NCBI GenBank assembly: GCA_005406025.1
Contig: BGZK01002071.1
Coordinates: 17,717-81,716, forward strand
DNA from: Eumeta japonica
Taxonomy: Eukaryota; Arthropoda; Insecta; Lepidoptera; Psychidae
Direction: 5' to 3'
Length of the DNA stretch: 64,000 nucleotides
A program made the translations under genes and the position numbers. Below are positions 23,439 to 38,400 of the stretch, in pieces. Under the pieces are notes generated by a model. The model was given only the letters and a program-made list of their open reading frames with translations. It did no database searches and was not told the origin of the DNA. Within the stretch, counting starts at the first letter, position 1. Each line of letters opens with the position of its first letter.

Positions 23439-26400
23439 GTTAGTATGAATTTCCTGATTAAACTTTTCTTATACCTCTTCTACGATAGTCTTGAAGCAAT
23501 CTCATTTTCTATATTCAATACATTATTTACGTATTTCTTTTAAGTTTACGGTTTCGGAATTATTCTGTTATTTAAAAAATTTACAGTCACAAAATTACCC
23601 CCTGAAAAATATTCAAAACCTTCTATTTGTAAATAAAAATAAAGAGTATATAAAATATCCAAATAGAAGTTTCGTTTTTGTGACTAGTAGCTGTGTATAT
23701 AGGCAATGCCGGTTTATCCACATGGATAATTATAGAGTGTATAGGTATTCCATAACTTAAATCAAATAATTATTTAAAAAACACATAAATTGTTAAAAAA
23801 TATGAACTTAAAAAACAGATAAACAATAAATTATAATAGTATAGACGGGAAATCGCCGTTGTTTGTGTATATGGGCTATGCCGTTAGGTAGTCTTTAGGC
23901 AGAGAGGCTTAAAAGTTCATCGATCACGCCGGGCGATCAGTTCGCGCTAACTCGTCTAGCCGGTGTCCTCAGCATGTGGCCCCCACTTAATTTGAGTAGT
24001 GCCTTGTTTGCAACATTTTTGTTTCAAGCGCCTCCATTTAATACATTTGCCTAAACTCAGAGCATTGAGTTTGCTCGGGCCGCTTTTTAAGTGTAAATTG
24101 ACTTTCCAGAATTTTCGACTTAATTCCGAAATATTATGACAAGAACTAAGAATGAACGTAAAACTAGTGATGAAAATTACTGGAACAAAACTGAAAATAA
24201 ACATACCCACTAATTTTTTTCTCTGATGTTATTTATACAGGATGGAATCGGTCATGCATCTTTCCGCAAATATTTATGATTTTCTCCTTTTTTTAAAAGT
24301 AACTAAAACAAAAATATATCATCGAGAATATACTTAGCTAGCCGCTATCGCGAGCGCCGTGCCGGACGCTGTGCGCCCCGGACAGGTGATGAGCTCGAAT
24401 TCTGCCTCGCACTCAAGCTATGCAATGTATTATTTTGAAAGAATTCATCCAGTCACTTACCTACAAATGATACTTGATATTGTTATAAACTGGGGTTTAC
24501 ACATCAAAAAAGTCGCAAGGTTGAAATATCGTACGATTTAAGATGATTTTTCGCTTCTTGGCTATAAGTAAATTAAGACGATGCGTTTAAAACAGTCTAA
24601 CCTGGTTTCACAAGCACAGATCAAGTAATTTACTTTTCCTTATGGTAAAAATTGCTCGGTCAGTTTGCCAATGGTCGTTATTTGAACTCTTTCAGTACTT
24701 TTCAGTACACTGAACTATCAGCTGTCACTTATCATACTTAATGAACGAGTAACATATATTTAACTACTTATTCTAATTTCCATTTAGGTCTAGAAATATA
24801 CTCGGAATTCTGCGGATATTGCCTCGCAACGGTGCAGGCTATACGAAAAGGGAAATTAGAGATCGGCGGAGACCGGATCGTAATGGCAAAGGTTTCACAA
24901 ATACATATATTTTTTAAATATAAGAGCATTCCATTTCGTAAAGAGGAAACATTGATATTTTAAGCTGGTCCACAGCTTGAAAAAGTGACATTAACGTCTG
25001 TGTGAATTAAAAAAAAAACCCGACTCCCGGAACTCTTATCTTGTTTATAATTGTAATAAAACTCTGAAAATTTATTTTCAGAGTTTTATGAAATTTTGTG
25101 GTGAACGTAACAATAGTTCGGCTGCAACTCTGGCTCACAGATATTTGAAAAAATATCCATTATATCATAGATTCTTCACAAAATTATCCCATTCTTAATT
25201 AAGTAAATTGTGCAAATATTTTTGCGCAATTTTCTAGAAATCATTTTGAATCGAATGAGATCTCAGTCCTATTTTAATTTGTAGAATTACTATATTTCTC
25301 TATTTAAAAATATGTGCTGCTAGCCTATTTGATGCGTTTTAAATTCACATTTTTCCTTTAACCCATACTGGATTACTACTTAATATTTACGAGCTAATAA
25401 ACACTGATATACACCGTAAAATATCTACATACTTATTTGTATTAAAACTTATACAATACGAGTCAAAAAAATATGAGAATTCTACATTTTTCCACTGAGT
25501 TATGGGAATTCTGAGATTCCTATATAAAAAAGTGATTATATAGAAGTACACAGATGTTTTTTTACGAAATAAAATTACGTGTAAAGTGAATGAATCTAGC
25601 TAAGTAAGAATTCTTTCCGGGTTTCGAGATATCTTCATAACAGTATCTAGAATTGATCGACAATTGGCCCAATTTGTACCAAACGCGGATTAGACAAAAA
25701 CACTTCTCAATTACTGGCATTCAAAAATTTGAGTACACGAAAGGAGCTAAAGATCCACATTCAATACAAGTGGCAGACATACGACATACATATCCTGTCA
25801 TGTTAAACATACATTTTTTATTAATGCTGAATATATATATATGAATTACGTTATGTGTATATATATATATATGTATATATATATACACAACGTAATTTTT
25901 ATTATATTGTAAAACTGAAACACCCCAACTAAGAAACATGTTTTTAAATTATGAAATAATTAAAATTTATAATAATATAACTATACTTTGTTGTAAATGA
26001 TATTGACATACATGTCAATATCAATGGGACATATCCTATTTTGTACAAAGACTTGTCACCCAGCACATGCGCTAACGGCGCCCATTGTCGCGAGTCGCTC
26101 TCATTAGCTAGGCAATAGTTATAATTATCCGCTGTAACAATTATAAATTTTTTAAATACTTATTTTAATTGTCGAAATACCTACCTAGTTACATAGGTTA
26201 AAAGTTATGTTTCGTAAATTAAAACGTATCAAATATTGCACAATCTAAAATTTATAATAAAATATAAATATTTCACTGCTTATCTGAGTATTTAAACATA
26301 CAGCAACCTATTTCCAAAATGCCTTCCGGCCTTGTTGAATGCACAATTGAGCACGTTTACGCAAATCACTTTTTGATCGTTTTTAAGTTTGACAACAACC

Positions 26401-29400
26401 AAAATTTATAACGGCCTAATAGGTACTAGCTTCGGATTTTTCCTCACAGAATCTCAAAATGTTCTCCTGTAGTTCAACATTAATAATATTTACGCCACGA
26501 TCCATGGAAGTCGGACGTCTAAATAGTTCAAAATCGCGGAGACGCTGCGTCGCACTTAACATAGTGTTTCAATCCGAACATTCCGAACTGTTCACAATAG
26601 ACACGCACTGCTTCTGAAATGTTGTCATTGTATATTGCAAGTGTTCGCATCATTTCCATATATTCAATGTTTGAATTTCGGTACGCCGTTACTAAAGCAC
26701 ATGACGTAAGTATTAGATAGCAAACCGATAAGACAAGTCAACACGAATCAACAGATTAAATTCACGGCCGCTGCCAGCTGCTATGCTCAAGCGTGGATGC
26801 AACGCACGTGGTTTTTGGCACGAGGCCCCCTCAGAAATACCACTGACTGACTGACTCATCACGAGATCTCTGAAACCATAGATCCAATTAACGTAAAATT
26901 TTAGATAGTTACTATTTTTGGCACTTAGGCGCTCACAAAGCACGGATTTTACGCAAATCCTATCAAAAAAAAATTCGTCATTATATGTCTATGAGGGCAA
27001 AACCGCAGGAAAAAGTTAATAATTAATATTGTGGTTATTTATCTAATTTAAGTAGTTTTGTAATGCTAGATAACTTGAATAATTTCATCCTGAATATTTA
27101 TATACACTATACTGTGTATACGGTATGGATTCGATAATGCATATTTTCGCAAATATTGATAATTTTCTGTTTTTTAGAATAACTTTGCCAAAGTAACCAT
27201 AACAAAAATATATCATTGGAAATATACCTAAAACTAATATAAAATGATATAGATACAACCCTAATAAATGCTCGGTTAGACTGAAAGAGCAGGCGCGGTT
27301 GGTCGCAGCGCAACGCGACGAATTTAATAATACAAGTTCGTGACTGATCGCAGCTGTGCAAAGTGAATCACTTGCCGGACGCGCGGCGTATACGCGGTTT
27401 GCTACCTGCCCTCTTCTCTTCCGACCCGTTCCGACATGGTATCTTCCTGTTAGCTATTCTAAGGTTGTCAGTACAACACTTCTACATAAATGTTCTAAGC
27501 TATTATTCTTATACTACTTCTTAGGCTACTTCAATGATTATGGTTTCTTTGGCAAAATTGTTTTATAAGGTGAGGAGATCATAAATATTTGTAGAGAGAG
27601 ACGCATGGTAAAAACAGTTCTGTATACATATTTATTATCAGATTCCAGCTGACAATGTGGAGGCCCTATCACGATTCAGGGGTAGAAGTGAACCGACTTT
27701 CATGTTCATAGCGGTTAGTACACCTCATATTTTAAACATAATGTGGTAGCGCTATACTTTTTAAGAACTATTTTGAAATAACTTCTAAATTAACCTATTA
27801 AGCTCAAGTTTGCAACATTTGAAACTGTTTCTATGTTGATTTTTTAACAATTCGAGCTTAATCGATTGATTCAAGTAATTCGCTCACCCGACATTCGAGG
27901 ACGTAGAATTAATTGTTTCAGTTAACATTTTACCGGTTGATTATTCAAACTAATTTGCTTACATTTCATTAGCACTATGCTATGGAGCATAATTAACTCA
28001 TAAATATTGTACGACAATACTTAATGTTCTTGTTTTTCTTATTTTTTCCACATTACATTTGATATTCTATTGAACGATCATCATAAATATTTTTCCTAAA
28101 ATAATGATGGTTGTTTTTTCAACATTTGAACTTTATTTAAGTAACACGTTTTGCAGCCTTTTAAAATTAAAACTCAAATCTTCAGGCATCTATTCGGGTG
28201 AAGTAGATTCAGTGATTATCTGATACCTTGAAGTGCGCACCCATTCTAAGAAGAAATATGCCATTACTTTATTATCAAATTAAAACATGAAAATACATTT
28301 TGTATTTCCATATTTTAATTTGATGATAATAATTTTTTTTTTTTGCCCTCTATCACTATAAGAGACTAACTCATACTAAGCTATATGTTAGTCCCTTTGA
28401 ACTGATTGCAGAGAGGAAGAGTAGTTCGGTTGTTCTACGGCGCGAATGGCGTACAATTGTGCAATATAATAGCACAGGAAGTGGAATTGTTTAAACGTGA
28501 AGAAGAACCTAAAGTAGTCCGCCGTAAAGGTTATGAGGTCAATGAATTGTTGCCGGAAGAAGCGGTGTGTGTAAAATTTATATGTAAAAAAAATAGTAAC
28601 GATTAAGAGCGACAATAAATACTTAAACCACAAATATCCATTGACTCTTCTAAAAATCCTTTCTAAATTTATCTTGACATTATACAAACTATCATCTGAA
28701 TTTTACTTTATGATCCTAGCTTTAATTGTTTTTGAGATTCCGTGATTAATCAGTGGATTATCTCGATTTTATATATATTAAACCTCATTTCAACTTTATT
28801 CCAAGAAATTACAAGACTTCGAAAGAGACGACTATATAAAAGTCGATTTGTATATGTATATATGTTCCCTATGGATTCCAAAACAGCTGCACCGATTTTG
28901 AAGAAATTTTCAGAAGCTGACCCATTCACGTGCTGTTGCCAAGTTAACCATATCATGACCCTACCACAACAAATGGCAATTTTGTGTCATATTTTCTCTA
29001 AAAAATTAGTACTAATTTTTTGGGCATAGCAAGGCATTATACCTATGGATTTCTAAAACTTCGTCACATGATCGCTCTTATCCAACCACCAGAAGTCATT
29101 TGGCTATAAATAATTATTACTATCTGTACTAAGCCGGGACGATTCGCTAGTAAAATATCAAATACCAAATATGCCAATAATAAAATAAAAGAAATACCAA
29201 AAAATACCAAAGACCTTGGTATTTTCATTTGTGATACTGAATATTTCAATATATATTTACTGATTATATATTAATAGTTTTTATCACTATATAACAGCAT
29301 AGCGAGGAAACAAACTGTACGCTCCAAGGAGATTCAAGAGGAATGCATATCAAAAATAGCTTGTTGAAACTATATTCACTCGTATATACTTCTAAAGATT

Positions 29401-32400
29401 TTGTGTATAGTACTTGAACAAATATTAAATATTTTTTAAAACCTTAATGGTATTTAAAATACGAGTAAATTGCTTTGTTGTACTGCATTTGATGCAAAAA
29501 GAGAATGTCAATATCATTTGGTTATTTTGATTTATTAATTAAATTCTATTTTCTTTCATGCTATTTTTAGATGAAAATGGAAGAAGAGAGAAGAATAGCA
29601 GCTGAAGAAGCTGAGAAATTAGAACAGTTACGACGTGCAACCCTTGGAGCCCGCAAAAGACGAGTGTGTGAAAGACTCTCTAAGCACCTTCCGAAATTGA
29701 ACTTTATAATGTTCTGGCCGCACTGTCATCGCGCTCACTACGATCTCTATGAAACCATGGACAACCTGGGTTAGTACCGTGATGTTAATATTTTGTCCGA
29801 AAAATATTGTAGATTGGTATTATAATTTTATTTACAAAAAGTCTATTTTCTAGATGATTTTGATCTGGATGTAGATTTATAATATTTAAAATTTATAATG
29901 AAATTACCATTGATTCTCTCCTCCCCCTATATAAAATAAACTCTTGAATTATATTCTATAAATATGAAACTGGGCTGGTAGATTGTTGACCAATGGCCAC
30001 TTGCAATCGTCCGGATCACCACACCAAGCTCAATTCTATTCTCAATTCCAATTCCGATTTCAGGGTTTATTCCAATCCTGATCTCGTTTTCAATTTCAAA
30101 CTCTCTCTCGATTTCGATTCCAGTCGCGGTCTCGATCGATTTTGATCCTGGTATTTCGGCTTATATTTGTATGCGATTTGGATTGCAAGTCTGAATATTT
30201 TTTTTGTGTCATATTTTCATTCGGCTAGAAAAAAATGTTTTTTTTTTAAGCTGACTGAACTACGCTCACATTACTATAAGTATATTAACCTACCTCGCTA
30301 TCTGTCAGAAATACAAGTGGCAGCTAAGGAGCAATACGAATTGGACGATAAAGCAATAGAAGAAGTACTATATTTGAGCGACGTTGAGCTTAACGAGGCG
30401 TGCATGCATGCCCTTACCTCCGGGCCGGTCTTGGTGGTGCTTTATAAGATGCAGGACTCAGACACTAGGGATTTTGTCAGTTAGTACTATTTCATCTATA
30501 TGTATAATAAAACAATATAACTCAATGTAGCTGTACATTGCAATGGAGAGGGGACAATAAGAAAAAGGTAACATAAGAAAAAAAAACGAGTATTTTTAAA
30601 TTTTTGTCTGTCCTTCCGTCTTGTCTGTCTGTTTTTTCGCACATATCTCTGAAATTACTGATGCGGTTTTCATGGATAGATAGAACTTGGCTTGGAGCAG
30701 ATATAGTAATTTAAATCGGGTGTCAGGAAAAGTGTCATTATAAAAGGAGATGGTGGAAGAGGCCCTAAGTTTGTAAGCCAGGATTATTGAAATGTATTAG
30801 CTCATAATTAAAAAAAATACTTGTATACTTAATTTAAAATATCCATCATCGTTAAACAGAACTATTACGTCAAGCTTTATACGAAGAGATACCTGAACCT
30901 AAAGAAAATGAGCCACCAGAAAAACAGTTACCACCGATTCCGGCATTCGACCGCTATTCGACTATAAGTAAGACTAAACGCGAAATACGACGCATGCGCT
31001 ATGAAGAAAATTTGGCAAAACTGGTTCGTATGTATTTATGTATTACATTATTATGTTATAGTAAAATTTAATGATCTAACACCATATTACAAGTTACGAA
31101 TAAGAAATATTTGATTAATACGCAGAGCTATCAAATATTTCCACATAATTTGTCCATCAATGTATATGTTAAAAAAGCAAACTTTATGTAAAGCCTAAAA
31201 CAGCAAAAAGTGATAAAAATAATATTTTATACTTAAACATTTTCCATATCAGAAAAATATGTTGATGGATTCAACGTATTGCATTTTTTAGATCTAATTT
31301 CATTATGATAATCAAGATTAATGAAAAAAATCTAGCGATTGTTATCTATTTTTACTGACACCATTAATTAAAATTGACAATTCTCGATGTATACTGGAGA
31401 TAACAAATGTGTTTTTCTTGTGATCTTGATATATATTTTGACATTTACTAATTTAGCGTAAAGAAAAGGAAGAGCAAGCACGACTAGAAGCTGAAATGGC
31501 TAGAATAGCGCGAGAAGAAGCAGAAGAGCGTGAACGACAGGAACAGAAGAAAAAAGAAGAAGAACGTATGGCACGTCTGCAAGCTGGGGTAATTTGAACA
31601 TAATAGTACTATGACTACGGTGATGGACTATGCATATGCATTTAGTATTTTATCTCACATAGAAATCCAAAAAAAGTTATGTCAGCCAAAATCTCTTGTT
31701 ATATACCTTTGCGCACTGTATACATACGGCGTCAATGTTTTCACGTATTGTGTTTGTTATAAGCTTATTTTGTAATTATTTTTTATAACACATCGGGAAG
31801 CAAACGAGCATTCGAGCCACGAAATAGCAGGCGGTCACCAATGCCCATGGACAACCGCAACCCGAGAGGAGATACCGGTCCATTGTCTGCTTCTTGAGAA
31901 AGAATAGGATGTTTGACGGTGATGGGATTGGAGATTGAGTTGATGAAATGGAAAAGGAGCTGATGGAGAGAAGAGTGGTCCAACAGAACTTTCACTTACT
32001 AGACAAAACGTAATTACGGAAACTGATACTTCACATCCGTATTCTGTAAGCCTTGTACTCATTTTTGTTCTGTAACCATGTTGAACACAGCTTGGCTCAA
32101 CAACAGAGCTCTAATTGTTATTAGGGATTAAGGTCATTTTAATTGCACAATCTATAGAAAATTATATATAATAATAGCATCGCTTTATTACAATTTATAG
32201 TCCATCTATAATTGCTATATGTGATTTGTTGTTTCGCTAAATTGATGAATTATTAAAATTCTGTTTTTAGCTACCAGCGTCTCCTGAACCGGAAATAGAA
32301 GAAGGTGAAGAAGAGCTTGAAGGAGAGGGAAAAGGCGAAATCGAAGAAGAAGAAGAAGGCAAACCAGAAGAAGCTCCAGAGGAAGAACAAGGAGAAGAGG

Positions 32401-35400
32401 TATAAATATATTTGTATAAACAGTATCTGTGTATATCACATAAGCATTTTAAATAGTAGTTTTTAAAAAATGACTATTAAGTTTTTTTTGTAATAAATTT
32501 AATATTATTACAAATATTACACACACACACGACATTATAAATTTCGACACAATAAATTTAATTGTATTAGTTTTTAATATAGGCCGAAGAAAAGGTAGAA
32601 GAAGAAGAAGAATATGATTCAGGTATATCTATTGAAGGTGAAGAATATATACCTCCTCCAGATTTATTAGTGCCGGGCTTCTATGCACCGCCTAATCAAC
32701 TAGCCAAAGCCAATGCTCTAGCCTATTTATTTCCAAAAGTAAGTAAAGCATTATTCATTATGTTTAAATCAATGACTGGGAAGGAAGGAAATGCATTTCA
32801 CGTATACTTATCCGCAGTATATAAAACTACGTGTAATAATTTATTAGAATATTATGTTTTGTTTTTTTGTAATGCTTAATATCCCATTTTAAACAGATTT
32901 ATTATCACCTTAAAGTTTAATATAGATACTAAAAAAATAAGGAACGACAGTGACATTTATAATGTAAATATGGCTAAAATTAATTTCAATAAAATGTGAA
33001 TCAATTAACAGTTTTTCTAAAATATTTTTTAATTCGAGTTTAAGAAAGCAATACATGAATGTGGGATTTATTGAATATGGGACCAGCAATACATGAATAT
33101 GGGACTAGTTGCGCGCTCAGAACTGCCCAGTAAAGCTCTGCGGCATGGTTCGAGGCTACTTTAGAAACCGGAAGGTTGTCGTTAAGTACGCTGAAGGGGA
33201 GCGCAGAAAAAGGACTTAAAGGTTTGTATACAGGGCTCTATAGCCGGACCAACTTTTTGGAACCTGATTCTGGACTTCTTGCTCTGAGAACTCGGGGAAC
33301 TCACCGTATACGTACGGTGAGTTCCCTGAGTTCCTCCTATAGGCCACGGCGGGTTCGCACAATACCTACACGTGCTGCACGTGGAACGTTGTCGAGGAAT
33401 GCCCAGTGCTCCTTCGAGATCATGTGACGCTGGAGGCGGAAATTGACATCATTGTCGGGAGGTGGAACTTCCGACGATCACGAAGGATAATAAGTTTAGA
33501 CAAAAGTTTTTGAAATTTTGCGACATGGCAGTAAAACAATGTACAAAGATGAACAATAACTGATACAAAGCTAAAGTAACAAGGAGGAATGTAAGGTGTA
33601 ATATGAAATATGAATAAGATACATAGTAAAAAGAAAATATTGTCATATATATAAATATATAAGATAATGAACCTAGGATGGTAGGGAAAAACCATTTGCA
33701 AGAGCAACAATTGTAATAATAGACAATAGTAACAAATAAAACACAGATTAAGGAAATTACATGTAATAGAAATATAAGTTATAAATTAAGGTGGTCGTTG
33801 AAAATTATTTTATTTCTGGCGCCCTAAAAATCTTTCTTTTGACGAAAAACTACGGGGAACATTTTTTTTTGTTTTAAACAAAAAGAACACATGCGGCCAG
33901 CCAATTTAAGTTTACTTTTCGATAAAATTATAGTTTATTTTAATATATTTGTTATATTATTTAAAAAATTGTCACATTATTTAAATTTAGACAAAAAATC
34001 ATGAAAATAGGCTTGCAGGTAATTAAATTCTCCACAAAATATCATGAAAATATCTATAATTAATAATAGTTTAAAGTTTAAGGGAATTGGTAATTCCCTT
34101 AAGAATAAAGTTTTTAGTGCTACAAGTGATGACTGAATATAGTTTATTATAAAAAATTTAAAGAAACCTTTTTGTGGAGAATTTAATTTGCTACAAACCT
34201 GATTTTTCGTGATTTTTTTGTCTCAATTTAAATAATGTGACAATTTTTTAAGAGAACTATAATTTTATCGAAAACTGAACTTAAATTGGCTGGTAGCACG
34301 TGTTTTTTTTTTGCTTAAAACCAGAAAAGAAAATTCCCCTTAATTTTTAGTCAAAAAGGAAGGATTTTTTAGGGCGCCAAAAAAAAAATAATTTTTAACG
34401 ACCACCCTAATATATATAAGGGTTATAAAAAAAATATAGTATATATAACAGGGGTTTGTCTAACCTACCTGGGCACACCAGGTATTGCGCATATAAGAAA
34501 AGTGTAAATAAATATGTGGGAATTGTCATTGTATATGGGATTATTTTTATATCAATTGAATATCTCCAAATTACATTTTAATGCGTCGAGATAGACGACG
34601 TTCAAAGTCTCATATGAATTTAAAAACAAAATTCATAACAAATGTTTAAGCACTTTTGAAGAATACATACTTTCTGAGGTAAGTAAAATGTTAAATACGA
34701 AATGTCTTGTGAAATTAACATAAAATCTCCGACAGGAACGAAGTTTTTTTTCAATATAAATAATGCAAAGTTAGAAATAACTCAGAGTTTTATTTAATAT
34801 TTTACGAAAAATATTAATTTATTAGCAAAATTTTCAAAGCGGATATAAAATAGTGAATTGTAAATTATATAAAAAAAATACTGAATAAATAGAGAAAGGC
34901 ATAGAGAGAAAGAGAGAGAGAATCGCATGGTGGAGGATCTAACGTTTTTTCGTTAAGTTACGATTTCTACCATTCAACCGCAAGCCGCGTTAATGAACTT
35001 CGTTCCAATAATAAAAATCAAGAGAGAGAGTGTCGCATGCAGTGGGCATAACACTGTCGTTGTTACGATTTATACCAATTAACGTCTACCGCAAGCAGCG
35101 TTATGGAACTTCGATCCCAAAGTATTTCGGTTTAAGAATGATCAACATAATTAAAACTGCAACTTTTTGCCTAGAGAAATGATACACGTATAAACTACTT
35201 TTTGATCCTTTTATGTTTCGATAGATCGTCTTAGAACTGGCACCGATAGAATCAGAATTTCTGCCACCGCACATGTTGATGATGTTCGCTGTAGACAAGA
35301 GACACGAAATTGGTGAAATCATAAACCAGTTCGCTGATGATGTTTTAAATGTAAGTACTTACTGGTCTCCGTATGGTTCTAGTTCAGTACACACATTGAT

Positions 35401-38400
35401 AGATCGAGTGAGTATTGATACACTCTGTTAAAGACCGACATTTCTATTAATTGTAATTTTAACATAAATTTGATTAATGAATTACCTAATATCATAATAT
35501 TGATTAAATTTATTGACAAAAAAACTTAAATTCCAAAAGTACACGTCTTATAATACTAATTTAATTTTTGATTAGAAACAAAAATAAAATTGAAAAGTGC
35601 TAGCTAGTCTATTACTGCAATTATTACAAACCACTCTCTTCGAAACAGATGATTAACGAAAAGATAAATGTACTTACTAGAGGGCGCCACCAAAAATAAC
35701 AACACCCATTTGCGGAAGCGAAACCCTCATTTCTGAAATTATATATTTATTAATTACAATTTAACGGCATCGAATTAGACACCTATTTTCAATAGAAACT
35801 ATAGGAAGCTATTTACTGTAAATCTGAAGCTAATAAGGAAAAAGACTAATTGGATCTTTTTCACAAGTAATCATATTCAAATTTGATATATGATACCTCT
35901 TGATTGACGGAAAAAATTTATAAACTATTTTTATATTCTTTTTGTCCCATTAAATCTTTTTATTAAATATTTTTCTACTTTGACAGAATTAACTTTCATT
36001 AAATTATATGTATAATGATACGTAAATTTTCCCATTTTCATATACTTACTAGCGAGAGTCCAACAATAACAATAGTTTCTGACGAGAGGCGAAAAAAATT
36101 TTTCGATCGTAAAACACTCTCAAACGAACGTAGTCGTGCATTTTTCCAAAAGTTTAATAAATTTTTGCATTGCGGTCTTTATGTTAGCTTTACACATATA
36201 AAAATCAAATGGCGTTCGTTAGTCTCGCTAAAACTCAAAAACGGCTTAACCGATTTGGTTGATACTTTATTTTATTGTGTTCGTAATTGTTAAGGCAAAG
36301 TTTATATGAAAGAAAATAACTCTTTTCTATCTATCTGTCTGTTTGTTCGGGTTATCTTTGGAACCGATCACATTGCGGCTTTCTTTCACTGGAAAGTAGA
36401 AGGGCTTACGGGGCTATATTTAGGGTACTTTTATTCCGAAAATATTTGGATTTCCTGCCTGAAAATTTAAAATCCCTTAAAAATTAGATAATTTATCGTA
36501 ATTTAATCAAAAGTGAACCGAGATCGATATTGGAAGTAGAACCAAAATCAGTGCATAGACAAGAAGAAATCAAGCACAAGGATAGGAATCGGGACCATAA
36601 TGGGCACAATGTTATCAGTCAATACAAAAGATGTGGCAATACATTCTATATCCATACAGGCGGAAACATGAGCAAAAGATATCTACAATAAAGACTATCA
36701 TGAGTTGGATTCTGTTTTAGGGTTCCTAAAAATGACTAAGGGCCCACATAGTTTAAACGATTTCAATGAAATTTAGTATGAAGACAATTGAAGCCCAATG
36801 GAAGGGATGTACGATATATTACTATTAGATTACTAGAGTTCCGTGAGAATTACTAAGAATCTTTACAGTTTAACAGATTTCAATAAAATATAGTAAGAGA
36901 TGGAAGGCAATAAAAGTACATACGATGCATTTTTGTGGGTTTTGTGGGAATCACTAAGAACTATTCTACTTTAACCGCTTTCAATAAAATATAGTATGTA
37001 AGTAATTGGAAGCCAATGAGATAAACAGAGTAGATATTTTAGGGTTCCTTGAGAATTACTGAGTTTGACTAATTTCTTTGAAATTTTCGCAAGTTATTCT
37101 TATCAACGCTGAGTGCTTTGTGTGGCTTACGGTAACGTGTTTGTGTTTTGTACGATTAATAAGCACCCCTTTTATTTGACCGATTTCAATGAAAATAATT
37201 CAAGGAAAAGAATGTAGCCTACATTAATTTATGGTTTCACGTGTAAAAATTCAATGAAATTTATTAAAAAAAATTGTATTTCCTCCGATTTCGCTGATAT
37301 TCTTAGTTTTCTCTTATTAATTTAGTTAATTGTTTGGATTTCTGGAGGAATTATTAAGAACCGGTATTGTTCACTTTATTTAAGAATGAAACGAGAGTGT
37401 AACAAATCACCGCATTGCGGGTGAGATCACTGGAGCCGCGACACTATGGCTACTATTAATATAAAACTATTGAAGAGAGCGGATCTTTGGGCAAAAGCTT
37501 AAAAAAATAAGAATTGTATCTGGTGTCTGTATGTTTCTTGTATTCCTAAGACTAATTCACTAACCTGTTTGATGAAATTCGCCAGAGAAATAGCTTAAAT
37601 TCTAAAGATGGACATCTATTGCATTTTATTGCAGAAAATGATATCAGAAGACGTAGGCGTTAAAAAAAAATGATGAATAAAACCACACTAACGCAATAAT
37701 CGGAATAAGTGCAAGAAGTTTAATTCATTTTTACTGTAGGTACATAGTACAAACACGCGGCTTTGTCCGCATTTAGAATCGGCTTAGTAAAGCCTATTCT
37801 AAAAATACTTTAACATATCGAAAGATAACACCTTCGCAAAGTAATGTAGCCGAGTCGTAGTTTCTTTTGCTACTAAGATTTGACAAAATCGAGACTAAAA
37901 TAAATGTCAATACTAATAACAATATAAATCTATGTACGTATTTAATTTCAGGAAAACGAAAAAGATATTCGTTATCTTTATTGTATTGTAAATTAATGGC
38001 AGCATATGTAAATTTAAAAAAAGTTTTGGTTTTTTTCTTTAAAAAATTTCAGTTGATTTTTTAAATTGTTTGAATCGATTTTGAAATTGTTTGTGAATTA
38101 TTACAAACAATTTCAAAATTGATCTTTTGCAATGTATATAACGTTCTTAAGAAAAATAATAAGTCCTAAAACTATCAATATGAATATAAAATAGAGCATT
38201 TTATAATGAAACAAACCCAAAATCAAAATGTTTATATAATTTATTACGAATAAAATAATTTCATATTTATGAGACACTTCCTCAAACCTTCTTTTTTTCC
38301 AGGTGGGATTCTTTTTTGGTGAAGATGTTTTTGAGATGGAACACATTGCCTTTTCTATCAAACAATATGATAAAATGGTCCGCCCATACAAACAGTATGT

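Noticed and set aside
32215..32439. 74-codon minus-strand Leu-rich frame
   Set aside because: Antisense of the Glu-rich exon 9 of the NME8-like gene; GAA/GAG codons read as Leu/Phe/Ser on the other strand.
33420..33710. 96-codon minus-strand open frame
   Set aside because: AT-rich, Ile/Tyr/Phe-biased, inside an intron, overlaps a second frame with equal merit.
36715..37390. CRISPR-like repeat array
   Set aside because: Units are about 110 bp, diverged and contiguous without unique spacers, in eukaryotic DNA.
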